The notes: generated from the sequence alone by a model not told the origin. 64,000 bases of DNA from Paenibacillus sp. cl123 (GCF_900101595.1 NZ_FMYY01000031.1:1-64000), one strand, 5' to 3'. Positions 33,968 to 43,025 are shown, counted from the first letter of the stretch. Program-made: numbers and translations.

Positions 33968-36850
33968 GTGGCCAGAGACCAAATTATTATCAAGGGCGCC
34001 AGAGCCCATAATCTCAAAAATATCGACGTTACGATCCCCCGCGACAAGTTTGTCGTTTTGACCGGGCTCAGCGGCTCGGGCAAGTCCTCGTTGGCGTTCG
34101 ATACGATCTACGCAGAGGGCCAGCGCCGCTACGTAGAGTCCTTGTCGGCATATGCCCGGCAGTTCCTCGGCCAGATGGACAAGCCGGACGTCGATTCGAT
34201 CGAAGGCTTGTCGCCGGCGATCTCGATCGATCAGAAGACGACGAGCCGCAATCCTCGTTCCACGGTAGGCACCGTTACCGAGATTTACGACTACCTGCGG
34301 CTGTTGTTTGCCCGGATCGGCCGGCCGCATTGTCCGACGCATGGGATCGAGATTACTTCCCAGACCGTCGAGCAGATGGTGGATCGGATCATGGAATACC
34401 CTGAGCGGACGAAGCTGCAGATTTTGGCTCCGCTCGTATCCGGCCGCAAGGGGGAGCATGCCAAGCTGTTCACGGATATCCAGAAGCAGGGCTTCGTACG
34501 CGTACGGGTAAACGGCGAAATCCGGGAGCTGTCGGAGACAATCGAGCTGGAGAAAAACAAGAAGCATACGATCGAAGTGGTTGTCGACCGGATCGTGGTC
34601 AAGGATGATGTGCAGTCGCGGCTGGCCGACTCGCTGGAGACGGCGCTGAAGCTGGCGGACGGACGAGTCATCGTCGATGTGATGGAGAAGGAGGAGCTGC
34701 TGTTCAGCCAAAACCTGGCTTGTCCCGAGTGCGGCTTCAGCATCGAGGAGCTGGCTCCCCGGATGTTCTCCTTCAACAGTCCGTTCGGGGCATGTCCGGA
34801 GTGCGACGGTCTGGGCCAGAGGATGATCGTGGACCCGGATTTGCTGGTTCCCAATCCGAAGCAGACGATTGAGAATGGAGCGTTCGAAGCGTGGGCGGGC
34901 AGCACCTCCAATTATTATCCGCAATTTCTGGCGGCGGTGTGCGCCCATTACGGGATTCCGCGCGACGTGCCGGTTCAGGAGCTCACCAAAGAGCAGATGA
35001 GCAAGCTGCTGAACGGAACGGGCGGGGAGAAGGTCCGGTTCAAGTATGAGAACGACTTCGGGCATAAGAAGGAAGCTATGGTCGCCTTCGAGGGCATTAT
35101 TCATAACCTGGAGCGCCGCTATCGGGACACGTTCTCGGAGGGCATCCGTGAGCATATCGAGCAATATATGAGCGCCAAGCCATGCTCCAAGTGCAAAGGA
35201 CATCGTTTGAAGCCCGAGACGCTCGCAGTTACGGTCAACAAGCGGAATATCGCACATGTGACCTCCTTGTCCATCGGGGAAGCTCATGAATGGTTCGATT
35301 CGCTGCAACTGTCGGAACGCGAGCTGCAGATCGCCCACCTGATTTTGAAGGAAATTAAGTCCCGGCTCGGCTTCCTGGTGAACGTAGGACTCGATTACTT
35401 GACCATGCACCGGGCGGCAGGCACGTTATCCGGCGGAGAAGCTCAGCGTATCCGTCTGGCGACGCAGATCGGTTCCAGCCTGATGGGGGTGTTGTATATC
35501 CTCGACGAGCCAAGTATCGGGCTTCATCAGAGAGATAACGACAGGCTTATTCAGACGCTGGTGCATATGCGCGATCTGGGCAATACGCTGATCGTCGTCG
35601 AGCATGACGAGGATACGATGCTGGCGGCGGATTATATTATCGACATCGGTCCGGGCGCGGGCATCCATGGCGGCCAGGTGGTGGCCCAGGGCACGCCGCA
35701 GGAAATCATGGAGGATGAGGCTTCCTTGACCGGGCAATACCTCAGCGGCCGCAAGTTTATCCCTGTGCCGGCGGAACGGCGCAAGACGGGCGACAAATGG
35801 CTGGAGATCCGCGGCGCCAAGGAGAACAATCTGCGCGGCGTGAACGTCAAAATTCCGCTCGGCGTCTTCAGCTGTGTAACAGGAGTGTCCGGTTCCGGCA
35901 AAAGCACGCTGATCAATGAAATTTTGTACAAGACGCTGGCGAAGGAATTGAACGGGGCGAAGGTGAAACCGGGCGAATACAAGGAGTTCAAAGGCCTGGA
36001 GCATATCGATAAGGTAATCGATATCGATCAGTCTCCGATCGGACGGACGCCGCGGTCCAACCCGGCTACGTATACGGGCGTATTCGACGATATTCGGGAC
36101 TTGTACGCGACGACCAATGAAGCGAAAGTGCGGGGCTACAAGAAGGGGCGCTTCAGCTTCAACGTCAAGGGCGGACGCTGCGAGGCATGCCGGGGAGACG
36201 GGATCATCAAGATCGAGATGCACTTCCTGCCTGATGTGTATGTGCCTTGCGAGATTTGCAAAGGCAAGCGGTATAACCGGGAAACGCTGGAGATCAAGTA
36301 TAAGGGACAAAGCATCGCCGATCTGCTCGAGATGACGATCGAGGATGCGTGCGAATTTTTCAAAAACGTTCCGCGCATCCACCGTAAGCTTCAGACGATT
36401 CTGGATGTCGGTCTCGGCTACATGAAACTGGGCCAGCCGGCCACTACGCTGTCGGGCGGGGAAGCGCAGCGTGTGAAGCTGGCGGCCGAGCTGTACCGCC
36501 GCAGCACGGGCAAGACCGTCTACATCCTGGACGAGCCGACGACCGGCCTGCATATCGACGATATCGACCGACTGCTGAAGGTGCTTCACCGCTTGGTAGA
36601 GAGCGGGGAGTCCGTGCTTGTGATCGAGCATAACCTTGATGTGATCAAGACTGCCGACTACCTGATCGATCTGGGACCTGAAGGCGGTACGCGCGGCGGA
36701 ACGATTGTCGCGACGGGTACGCCGGAAGCTGTAGTGAAGGTAGAAGGATCTTACACGGGGAAATACTTAAAGCCTGTGCTGGAGCGCGACCGGGAGCGTT
36801 CGGAGGATTATGCTAGGAGGCTCAAAGAGCTGGCGGATACGACGGTGTAA
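33968..36850 (+). CDS. uvrA: Excinuclease ABC subunit A
   Basis: Dimeric ABC-type damage sensor. The 960-residue product has two nucleotide-binding domains with Walker A G-L-S-G-S-G-K-S near 33 and G-V-S-G-S-G-K-S near 640, two signature motifs (L-S-G-G-E-A-Q-R near 485 and 830) and zinc modules C-P-E-C/C-P-E-C near 255-282 and C-E-A-C/C-E-I-C near 740-770. The GTG start ([11 protein letters not shown]) is typical. It is in an operon with uvrB without the csbA gene that separates them in B. subtilis relatives. A strong stem-loop follows. Confidence 0.98.
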   Translation: MARDQIIIKGARAHNLKNIDVTIPRDKFVVLTGLSGSGKSSLAFDTIYAEGQRRYVESLSAYARQFLGQMDKPDVDSIEGLSPAISIDQKTTSRNPRSTVGTVTEIYDYLRLLFARIGRPHCPTHGIEITSQTVEQMVDRIMEYPERTKLQILAPLVSGRKGEHAKLFTDIQKQGFVRVRVNGEIRELSETIELEKNKKHTIEVVVDRIVVKDDVQSRLADSLETALKLADGRVIVDVMEKEELLFSQNLACPECGFSIEELAPRMFSFNSPFGACPECDGLGQRMIVDPDLLVPNPKQTIENGAFEAWAGSTSNYYPQFLAAVCAHYGIPRDVPVQELTKEQMSKLLNGTGGEKVRFKYENDFGHKKEAMVAFEGIIHNLERRYRDTFSEGIREHIEQYMSAKPCSKCKGHRLKPETLAVTVNKRNIAHVTSLSIGEAHEWFDSLQLSERELQIAHLILKEIKSRLGFLVNVGLDYLTMHRAAGTLSGGEAQRIRLATQIGSSLMGVLYILDEPSIGLHQRDNDRLIQTLVHMRDLGNTLIVVEHDEDTMLAADYIIDIGPGAGIHGGQVVAQGTPQEIMEDEASLTGQYLSGRKFIPVPAERRKTGDKWLEIRGAKENNLRGVNVKIPLGVFSCVTGVSGSGKSTLINEILYKTLAKELNGAKVKPGEYKEFKGLEHIDKVIDIDQSPIGRTPRSNPATYTGVFDDIRDLYATTNEAKVRGYKKGRFSFNVKGGRCEACRGDGIIKIEMHFLPDVYVPCEICKGKRYNRETLEIKYKGQSIADLLEMTIEDACEFFKNVPRIHRKLQTILDVGLGYMKLGQPATTLSGGEAQRVKLAAELYRRSTGKTVYILDEPTTGLHIDDIDRLLKVLHRLVESGESVLVIEHNLDVIKTADYLIDLGPEGGTRGGTIVATGTPEAVVKVEGSYTGKYLKPVLERDRERSEDYARRLKELADTTV

Positions 36851-36870
36851 GTAAAGCAAACGGCAAGAGG

Positions 36871-36917
36871 GTGAGGAATCGCGAACGTAACTCGTTTGCG
36901 GTTCCTTACGACTTTTT
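36871..36917 (+). terminator. Terminator of uvrB-uvrA
   Basis: A 17-base stem (36871-36887 with 36893-36909, with G-T pairs, loop TAACT) is followed by a stretch containing TTTTT. Confidence 0.85.
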
Positions 36918-37088
36918 AGAGGATAGCCGCAGGTTAGAGACGACTCAGGAATAAAAAGTTGACAATCTTGTTACACTTTATAAGAATGTCCGGTTTGAAA
37001 TTTGCGGCTCGGACAAATCGCTTGCACTTCAAAGCGACTCAGGCTAAGATTAGAGTAAGAATTTCTGCATATAGAAGGAGGTCCCTCC

Positions 37089-37301
37089 ATGTTTTTGGCT
37101 GAAGAGGCAGCAGCAACTGCCAGTACGTTTAATGGGTTCGATATTTTTGTAGTTCTGTTTACCATCGTCATCGCGATCGGTGTTGTCCGTCAGTTGATCG
37201 CTCCGAAGAAAAATCCGTTAGCCATTGGTTTCGGACTTGTAGCCCTGGCTGTCTTTGGACTCATGGACGTTATTATGATTCAGGGATGGATGGGCGGTTA
37301 G
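37089..37301 (+). CDS. Small two-helix membrane protein, DUF2759-like
   Basis: A 70-residue protein with helices at about 18-38 and 46-66 separated by a short Q-L-I-A-P-K-K-N-P loop. The spacing and the N-P-L-A-I-G-F-G segment recall DUF2759 proteins such as B. subtilis YqgW; function unknown. AGGAGG precedes the ATG with ideal spacing. A weak promoter (TTGCAC, 17 bases, TAAGAT) lies near 37021-37050, and a TTGACA at 36959 lacks a well-spaced -10. A bidirectional terminator ends the gene, so it is monocistronic. Confidence 0.65.
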   Translation: MFLAEEAAATASTFNGFDIFVVLFTIVIAIGVVRQLIAPKKNPLAIGFGLVALAVFGLMDVIMIQGWMGG

Positions 37302-37331
37302 TCCCTATCTCTGTCCAAATAAGCGCGGAAC

Positions 37332-37369
37332 AAAAAAGGGTGTCTCCCCGTAGGAGATACCCTTTTTTT
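37332..37369. terminator. Bidirectional terminator
   Basis: AAAAAAGGGTGTCTCC pairs with GGAGATACCCTTTTTTT around loop CCGTA (one G-T pair), giving T-tracts on both strands. It separates the small membrane protein gene from the convergent isomerase gene. Confidence 0.95.
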
Positions 37370-37374
37370 CTGCT

Positions 37375-38343
37375 CTATACCCACCACATTTGACCGAGAG
37401 GCTGCTTGATCAGCACTTGCTGCAGGTTTTGCACAGCTTTAGCGAAGCCTTCCTCGATTGACATTAATCCGTCCTCATGCTCGATGCTGACGACATAATC
37501 GTAGCCGACGAGTCTGAGCGCGCTGATGATATCGGCCCATGTCTTCAGATCATGGCCATAGCCGACTGTGCGGAACTGCCAGGCACGGTCCAGCATATTG
37601 GTGTAGGACTGCATATCCGTCAGGCCGTAACGATGGACATTGACCGGGTCGATCGTCGTATCCTTGGCATGGAAGTGATGAATCGCGCCGGCGCGGCCGA
37701 GAATTTGAATCGCTTGTACCGGATCGATCCCTTGCCACCACATATGGCTCGGATCGAGGTTGGCCCCGATTACATCGCCGGCCGCTTCACGCAGGCGCAG
37801 CAAAGTAGCGGGGGTATGAACGGAGAAGCCTCCGTGCAGCTCAAGACCGATTTTGATGCCGCGGTCAGACGCATACTTACCGGTTTCGGTCCAGTAAGGG
37901 ATAACCTTATTGGCCCACTGCCAATCGAGAATTTCCTGGAAATCAGGCGGCCACGGGGCGACCGGCCAGTTCGGATACTTGGCATCGTCGGAATCGCCCG
38001 GGCAGCCGGAGAACGTATTGACGACCGGCACCTCGAGCCGCTGGGCGAGGTCAAGCGTTTTGAGTATAGCGTCGTGGAAATCCTTCGCTATCGCCTTCTG
38101 AGGGTGCAGCGGGTTGCCGTGAACGCTCAGTGCGCTGATCGTGAGACCGCGTGATTCTACCGCTTTCTTGAACGCTTTAAGCTTGCCTTCATCGGCCAGG
38201 AGCTCATCCGGATCGCAATGCGAATTCCCGGGATAGCCGCCCGTGCCGATCTCGACTGCATCCAAACCGTGCGCGGCGATAATATCGAGCGCTTCTTCCA
38301 ATGGTTTTTGCTGAAATAAAACGGCAAATACTCCTAACTTCAT
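37375..38343 (-). CDS. Sugar phosphate isomerase/epimerase (xylose isomerase-like TIM barrel)
   Basis: A 322-residue single-domain AP-endonuclease-2-type TIM barrel beginning MKLGVFAVLFQQKPLEEAL. Metal ligands typical of the family can be picked out: E in G-L-E-L-H near residue 178, D-P-S-H near 216, H in H-F-H-A-K-D near 243, and E in S-I-E-H-E-D near 293. IolE/IolI-type sugar isomerases and epimerases share this fold; the substrate is unknown. The ATG at 38343 has GGAGGTG upstream. It is a single gene with its own strong promoter (38405-38433). Confidence 0.85.
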   Translation of the reverse strand: MKLGVFAVLFQQKPLEEALDIIAAHGLDAVEIGTGGYPGNSHCDPDELLADEGKLKAFKKAVESRGLTISALSVHGNPLHPQKAIAKDFHDAILKTLDLAQRLEVPVVNTFSGCPGDSDDAKYPNWPVAPWPPDFQEILDWQWANKVIPYWTETGKYASDRGIKIGLELHGGFSVHTPATLLRLREAAGDVIGANLDPSHMWWQGIDPVQAIQILGRAGAIHHFHAKDTTIDPVNVHRYGLTDMQSYTNMLDRAWQFRTVGYGHDLKTWADIISALRLVGYDYVVSIEHEDGLMSIEEGFAKAVQNLQQVLIKQPLGQMWWV

Positions 38344-38404
38344 GAATAAGGCACCTCCACTAATTTCGACAATGTACGCGTGTTCAATCGTAAGCCTAAA
38401 CCAA

Positions 38405-38433
38405 ATTATAACATTAGTAGGGCAGGTTCTCAA
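38405..38433 (-). promoter_or_regulatory. Promoter of the isomerase gene
   Basis: On the minus strand, TTGAGA (38433-38428), 17-base spacer and TATAAT (38410-38405), with TG two bases before it (extended -10). It lies 60 bases before the ATG. Confidence 0.8.
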
Positions 38434-38780
38434 AGTATCTATTTGCGACATGTCGGAATCATCCGCATTCTCCAATCATCCGCTGGCGCGAAACGGCATG
38501 AGAGGCATGTCTGCGGGGAAATCTAACTAAGCCGGACAGGGCGGTAAGCCTGCCAAGCCGAGGATAGTATGCCCGGTTCGGGCGGGTTCAACGAGCAAAA
38601 ACAGAATTATTAAAGTTTATATGTGAGCAGTCGGCCAATCGTGTCTGTGTTGTGACAAATCCTCCAATTCGACATTTACGCTCGACAGTATTCCCGTTTC
38701 TTTGTAACGAACATCACTTATAATGGGAGATACCTTCCGAGGAAGCAGTCAAAGACTTTTTAAAGAGAGGGCGGATCGTA
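38434..38780. other. Upstream region of the 110-residue orphan gene
   Basis: No gene is seen. A perfect -10 TATAAT is present at 38719-38724 with a poor -35. The rest shows no repeats or clear hairpins beyond short ones. Confidence 0.4.
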
Positions 38781-39113
38781 TTGGTGAGAATCAAAGACAC
38801 TCAACTCGTAGAAACTGTTGCAGGTACCTGGCTACGCTTCCCAAACAGCTTTAAAAAGTTTAATTGTCTGGTCGAACTGCCCGGGCAGCTCACGATGAAT
38901 ATCAATTCAAAGTCGGGCAGCATTCACATCCACAAGAAGGACGGCAATAATGTGTACCAGCCGCTCGGCGAGCTGACCTTGTCCGTATCAAGCAATCAGC
39001 TCCAGCTAGGGACTCATGGAGTACAGCAGGCAGGGCAACTGCAGTATGGGGGACTTCCAATCGGCGCTTATGACAAGGGTGAGAAGCCTGTCAGGCAGTC
39101 CGACGCGAGCTGA
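38781..39113 (+). CDS. Unrecognised small protein
   Basis: A 110-residue protein that I cannot place in a family. It lacks a signal peptide and membrane helix. Residues 1-75 alternate hydrophobic and polar positions, suggesting beta strands (W-L-R-F-P, L-V-E-L-P-G-Q-L-T-M-N-I, S-G-S-I-H-I-H-K-K-D-G); the last 35 residues are Gly/Gln-rich and probably loose. Start is TTG at 38781 with AGAGAGG 10 bases upstream, or GTG at 38784. A perfect TATAAT lies 57 bases upstream and a terminator follows at 39156-39208, so it appears to be an expressed single gene. Confidence 0.55.
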   Translation: MVRIKDTQLVETVAGTWLRFPNSFKKFNCLVELPGQLTMNINSKSGSIHIHKKDGNNVYQPLGELTLSVSSNQLQLGTHGVQQAGQLQYGGLPIGAYDKGEKPVRQSDAS

Positions 39114-39155
39114 CACGGGGAAGGAAGCGCTCCGGAGCTGGCGAATAAACAAATA

Positions 39156-39208
39156 AGCAGCGTTTCCGGGAGGATAATGGCTCTAGCTGCCCGGAGAACG
39201 CTGCTTTT
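39156..39208. terminator. Terminator between convergent orphan gene and MBOAT gene
   Basis: A 15-bp stem with one bulged G (AGCAGCGTTTCCGGG with CCCGGAGAACGCTGCT) and a loop of 19 bases. TTTT follows on the plus strand and a T-rich stretch on the minus strand. Confidence 0.8.
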
Positions 39209-39231
39209 CAATTGGCAATATTAGGGTGCAG

Positions 39232-40386
39232 CTACCAAGGCCAATTGGCCAGGCCGCTGTAGATTTTGTATACGGCCGCGCTGTTGCCGCTATAAACGAT
39301 GACGGCGGCGGTAACAAACAGCTGGGTCAGGGCGCAGCGCGCATAGAAGTACCGCTTGGAAACCTTGCGCTTGTTCACGGTCGTGTAACCCAGAATATTC
39401 TCAAGCCCGAGCAGCAGCCCGTGATAGACGCCCCACAGCACGTACAGCCAGCTGAACCCGTGCCACAAACCGATCAGCACCATAACGAGCATGGACAAGC
39501 CGGCAGCCGTCCACTTGGTCGGCGTTTTCCGCGAGACGAACATAAAGATATGATCGCGGAACCAGTCGCCCAGCGTCGCGTGCCAATTGCGCCAATATTG
39601 GGTCAGCGTCGGAGACTGGAACGGCTTCTTGAAGTTCTCGGGCACGTTATAGCCCATAAGCCGGCCGAAGCCGACGGCGATGTCCGAGTAGCCGGAGAAG
39701 TCGAAGAAAATAAGCGCATAAAACCAGATCATTAGAAATACGGACTCATGCACCTGGAGCTGCTCCGCGCCGGACACGCGATTGAATACATCGGTCATCC
39801 ACGTGACAAGCACGATTTTCTTGAACATGCCGAGAATAATGCGCTTGACATATTGCTCGGTTTGGGCCGCGTCCACTTGGTAAGGCTGCTTCGTATCGGC
39901 CATGAAATCGCGGAATTTCAGGATGGGGCCGGAGGTGAAGGTCGGGATGAACAAAATATAGTTAAAGTAGTCCAGCGCGCTTGCCCGGGAGTCTTTGCCG
40001 ATAAAATAAGCGAAGTATAAGGCATCGATCACTTTGAGCACGTTATAGATCAAGCCCAGCGCAATGACGACATCGAACAGCGGATGCGTAAACAGCTCCA
40101 TGCCGAACAGGCGCAGTGTGCACACGGCAGCCACATTGGCCGCGATCAGCAGGACAAAGGCGGTTTTCCGAAAGCTCGCAAGGCGGCCCAGGAACAAGAA
40201 AGCTGCATAGTTAAGCGCCGTATACGCCAGATAGAACACAAACAGCTTCTGGCTGAACACGAACAAAAAGCAGAGATTGAACGCCAGCAGCAAATAGCGC
40301 TTATTGCCCGGCCAGCGGCGGGTGAGTGCGAGCACAAGCACCATGCCGATGATGGCCAGAACGGCGTTCATATTCAAATACCACAT
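39232..40386 (-). CDS. MBOAT acyltransferase, DltB-like
   Basis: A polytopic protein of 384 residues with about ten helices. The two family histidines are present: R-N-W-H-A-T-L-G-D-W-F-R-D-H near residue 265 and L-I-G-L-W-H-G-F-S-W near 310. F-T-S-G-P-I-L near 155 and F-D-F-S-G-Y-S-D near 225 are standard for the DltB/AlgI branch. DltB moves D-Ala from carrier protein to a surface acceptor with the help of DltX and DltD. Here it is the last gene of a minus-strand cluster that includes a carrier protein, an SGNH protein and a DltX-like peptide, so I infer transfer of an aminoacyl group across the membrane. GGAGG precedes the ATG. Confidence 0.9.
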   Translation of the reverse strand: MWYLNMNAVLAIIGMVLVLALTRRWPGNKRYLLLAFNLCFLFVFSQKLFVFYLAYTALNYAAFLFLGRLASFRKTAFVLLIAANVAAVCTLRLFGMELFTHPLFDVVIALGLIYNVLKVIDALYFAYFIGKDSRASALDYFNYILFIPTFTSGPILKFRDFMADTKQPYQVDAAQTEQYVKRIILGMFKKIVLVTWMTDVFNRVSGAEQLQVHESVFLMIWFYALIFFDFSGYSDIAVGFGRLMGYNVPENFKKPFQSPTLTQYWRNWHATLGDWFRDHIFMFVSRKTPTKWTAAGLSMLVMVLIGLWHGFSWLYVLWGVYHGLLLGLENILGYTTVNKRKVSKRYFYARCALTQLFVTAAVIVYSGNSAAVYKIYSGLANWPW

Positions 40387-40465
40387 GGTTGATTATCCTC
40401 CAAGCGTGCAGGCGTCCCCGCCGAATCTCCCGGTTAAACCTCCGCTGCAGCCGCAGCCCCGGCAC

Positions 40466-40576
40466 TTAAAATCCTTCATAAATAAACAAGCCTTCGCCTG
40501 TAAAATAAACAAGCACGAGGATCAGCATCACGAGATACACGATCACTTCGATGAACCGGCGAGCGATGCGAGCCAT
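40466..40576 (-). CDS. DltX-like single-helix microprotein (36 residues)
   Basis: A very short gene with an excellent ribosome site (GAAGGAGGTGG, 5 bases before ATG). The peptide has a basic N-terminus (M-A-R-I-A-R-R-F), one membrane helix at about 9-25 and the C-terminus G-L-F-I-Y-E-G-F. DltX proteins are one-helix peptides ending in a motif like F-I-Y-N-E-F that is thought to take part in acyl transfer by DltB; the match in size, topology, C-terminal F-I-Y-x-x-F and location beside an MBOAT gene is strong. Its start overlaps the end of the SGNH gene by 34 bases. The homology call is by eye. Confidence 0.75.
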   Translation of the reverse strand: MARIARRFIEVIVYLVMLILVLVYFTGEGLFIYEGF

Positions 40577-41457
40577 GTATCCACCTCCTTCGTAAAGACC
40601 GGAGCGCCTTCCTGGCGGCTCAGATGGACGAGATCATGGAGGTATTTCGGATCATAGGAAGTGAGCAGATCCAGCGTAGGCACGTTCGCAGCTTGAAGCC
40701 GCGCATCCACCGTTTGCTTCAGCTCGGGCATATACCGCGGCAGCTCGAAGCTGCGATTCCACGGCATCCAGACGACGCGCAGCGGCAGGCTTTGGGACTC
40801 GCAATAGCGGATGATCCAATCCAAGGCGTCCAGGTTGTCCTGGTAATCCTTCCGGGTGGCCCAGCCGTATTTCCGGTCGTACTCAAGCTCCTTCTCCTTC
40901 AGCTTCTCCGGCTCCATGTGACCGAAATACAGCATTTTGTCGATCCAGCGGGGCTCGTACCGGATCAGTTCCGCCGGATCGAGCTCTACGGCTCCCCGGT
41001 ACAGCTGTTTGACGGCTTCCGTGCCCGAGTCGCGGAAATAATCTCTGTACTTATAGATATAGGGCTCGTACCAGGCTTTAAACCAGGGGTAGGTCGGGTC
41101 CGTCTCCATGATGTCGAGCATCGTATGGACATCAATGCCGATCACAAGCTGCTGCCGGACGTGAAAGCGTCCCTGCTCCAGAATCGCCTTCAGATCGGTC
41201 AGCTTGCCGTAGGATAATCCCATCTCGATCAGCTTGGCTGAGGATTCATTCTCGATATAAGCGCCCGTGACGGCCGAGTTGCCGAAGAAGACGGGGCCGC
41301 TGGTTTGTCCGCCGTGATGGTACAAGGTTTTCGTGAAGTCATTTTTGTAAAAACGCCGCGACGTGACCATCGGGTCCTGATAAGAGATCAGGAGATCCGA
41401 TAGCACGAAAGCGGCGAGCAGCAGCAGCACGAAGCTGTTTTTGCGAAGAAATGCCAT
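40543..41457 (-). CDS. SGNH-fold protein, DltD-like
   Basis: A 304-residue protein with an N-terminal membrane anchor (residues 6-25) and an extracellular SGNH-type domain. The nucleophile motif is F-F-G-N-S-A near residue 57, and the Asp-His pair is D-L-V-H near residue 282, the D-x-x-H arrangement of DltD and related O-acyl enzymes. It is shorter than DltD (about 390-420) and only distantly similar, so the family call is by motif and context. Located between the amino acid ligase gene and the DltX-like gene in one operon. Confidence 0.75.
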   Translation of the reverse strand: MAFLRKNSFVLLLLAAFVLSDLLISYQDPMVTSRRFYKNDFTKTLYHHGGQTSGPVFFGNSAVTGAYIENESSAKLIEMGLSYGKLTDLKAILEQGRFHVRQQLVIGIDVHTMLDIMETDPTYPWFKAWYEPYIYKYRDYFRDSGTEAVKQLYRGAVELDPAELIRYEPRWIDKMLYFGHMEPEKLKEKELEYDRKYGWATRKDYQDNLDALDWIIRYCESQSLPLRVVWMPWNRSFELPRYMPELKQTVDARLQAANVPTLDLLTSYDPKYLHDLVHLSRQEGAPVFTKEVDTWLASLAGSSK

Positions 41458-41480
41458 GGCTACGCCTCACACCACCCGTT

Positions 41481-42677
41481 CTAGACGGACAGCTGCTGCC
41501 AAGCCGCATACTGCTCGCGGAAGGCCGCCGGCCAGTTCGCTTCGTCCAGACCGTATTGGGCGAGGAACGCGAAGGTCCAGCGCTCGATGCCGAAGCCTAC
41601 GCAGCCGGTGACGGCGGGACGTTTGCCCATGGAGATGTTGAAAGCCGTACCGAAGGTGTTGCTGTGGAAATTGACCGAGCTGCAGGCGATCGATTTCTTG
41701 ATATGCGGGATCGTCAGGCGCAGCTCGTATTTCATCTCCTGATTGCGCTGGAAGGAAGCTTTGACCTGGAAGTCATTGGTGAAGAAAGGATCGTTGGCGA
41801 TCTCCAGCATGCTGTCCACATTCCATTCCACGGCAAGCTCTTTCAGGTATTCGATGGCGCGCAGCCGGTTTTCCTTCACGAAATCGGGCTTGCCGACAAA
41901 AATAATCTCCCGCATGCTGAAATCCAGCAGCCGCCCGAAGTCCGTATGGTTGCGCGATTCGAACCGGTGACACTTGGAGATGGCGGTAACGACGCGTCCT
42001 TCGCCCTCCAGCGTCTCGTGCTGCAGCCCCTCGTAGCAATGGTAGCAGGTTGAAGGGTTCATCGTGAACTTCGGCTTGGGCATGTTCGCATTCAGATCCA
42101 GCGGCGTCTCCTGCTTCCATCCGCCCGTATCGCGCACCGATTGGGAGAAGGCTTCGATGATGTCGAGATCCTCGCGCAGATGCGTAAGGAAGTGGATATG
42201 CTCGGGGAACGATGTGAAGTGATTCGTCTTGTTGAGCGTATCGGCATGGATGACGGCCGGGTATTCTTCCGTCGTCAGCCCTTCATAACGGGCCGCGATC
42301 TTCGTCACGAAGCTGTAGTCGAAGAAGCGCATCAGGCTGGAGAACGGCTCGCGGAAAATAAACAGACCAGGCTCCAGCACCTTGATGATTTTTTTCTCCG
42401 TCAGCTCGGCGATGATATCTCCCTCGTAAGGCGTGTCCGTCCGATGCTCGAACAGAATGTTCTCCTTAAAGCCGAAGTCGCCCTGGGAGAAACGGTCGAT
42501 CAGCTTGCGGACGCGCGCTTCGATCCCGGCATTGCCGCGGGGCGAGTCATGAAGGATACGGATAGTGTCCGCCTCGAGCTGAATGTCGGTGATCGTCTCG
42601 TCGATGAACGACGCGGCGTATTTGAGTTGTCCATGCTGGCTGGACGCCAGCCCTTCCAGGGATACGATGCATTCCAC
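41481..42677 (-). CDS. Amino acid:[carrier protein] ligase-like, class II aaRS-related
   Basis: A 398-residue protein with class II aminoacyl-tRNA synthetase motifs but no tRNA-binding domain. Motif 2-like R238-F-E240, motif 3-like G361-F-G-I-E-R366, and candidate zinc ligands C211 (or C214, in T-C-Y-H-C-Y), E257 (M-R-E-I-I-F-V-G) and C359 match the spacing of atypical seryl-tRNA-synthetase-like enzymes that load glycine or alanine onto a carrier protein in rhizobia. The 83-residue carrier gene lies 6 bases upstream. It takes the place of DltA in an otherwise dlt-like cluster. Start is GTG with AGGT upstream. The amino acid used cannot be read from sequence. Confidence 0.82.
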   Translation of the reverse strand: MECIVSLEGLASSQHGQLKYAASFIDETITDIQLEADTIRILHDSPRGNAGIEARVRKLIDRFSQGDFGFKENILFEHRTDTPYEGDIIAELTEKKIIKVLEPGLFIFREPFSSLMRFFDYSFVTKIAARYEGLTTEEYPAVIHADTLNKTNHFTSFPEHIHFLTHLREDLDIIEAFSQSVRDTGGWKQETPLDLNANMPKPKFTMNPSTCYHCYEGLQHETLEGEGRVVTAISKCHRFESRNHTDFGRLLDFSMREIIFVGKPDFVKENRLRAIEYLKELAVEWNVDSMLEIANDPFFTNDFQVKASFQRNQEMKYELRLTIPHIKKSIACSSVNFHSNTFGTAFNISMGKRPAVTGCVGFGIERWTFAFLAQYGLDEANWPAAFREQYAAWQQLSV

Positions 42678-42683
42678 CTTGCG

Positions 42684-42935
42684 TTACCTCGCCTTCTTAG
42701 AGTGAATGAATGCTGCAATTTCCCGGACGGTATTCATCGGATGCAGCATCAGATCCTGCGGCGTCACCTGGATGCCGTACGTATGCTCGATATGGGCGAT
42801 CAGGGCGGTGGCTCCCATCGAGTCGATAAAGCCGTAATCGAACAGATGAACGTCTACGGAGAAATCTTCATCGTCCTGATCGATATCGTAGCGGCTGCGG
42901 ATATGCGTTTCCAGCTCATCAAGCAATGGCTGCAT
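42684..42935 (-). CDS. Acyl/aminoacyl carrier protein, DltC-like
   Basis: An 83-residue four-helix carrier with the phosphopantetheine serine at residue 39 in F-I-D-S-M-G. It begins MQPLLDELETHIRSRYDID and is strongly acidic. The ATG at 42935 has AAGGAGG with 8-base spacing; longer in-frame starts are not supported. It is followed by the amino acid ligase-like gene after 6 bases, so it is most likely that enzyme's partner. Compared with DltC (about 78 residues) the size is normal. Confidence 0.9.
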   Translation of the reverse strand: MQPLLDELETHIRSRYDIDQDDEDFSVDVHLFDYGFIDSMGATALIAHIEHTYGIQVTPQDLMLHPMNTVREIAAFIHSKKAR

Positions 42936-43025
42936 AAATAAAGCCTCCTTGGTAGGTAAAATAGGCGTATGTGTGAAAGTCAAAAGCCAAACGAGCCGGG
43001 CGGACGAAAATGTCAAGCGCAGCGA

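Noticed and set aside
39232-42935. Ordinary D-alanylation (dltXABCD) operon
   Set aside because: No DltA adenylation domain is encoded here, the order differs, and the loading enzyme carries class II aaRS-like motifs instead.
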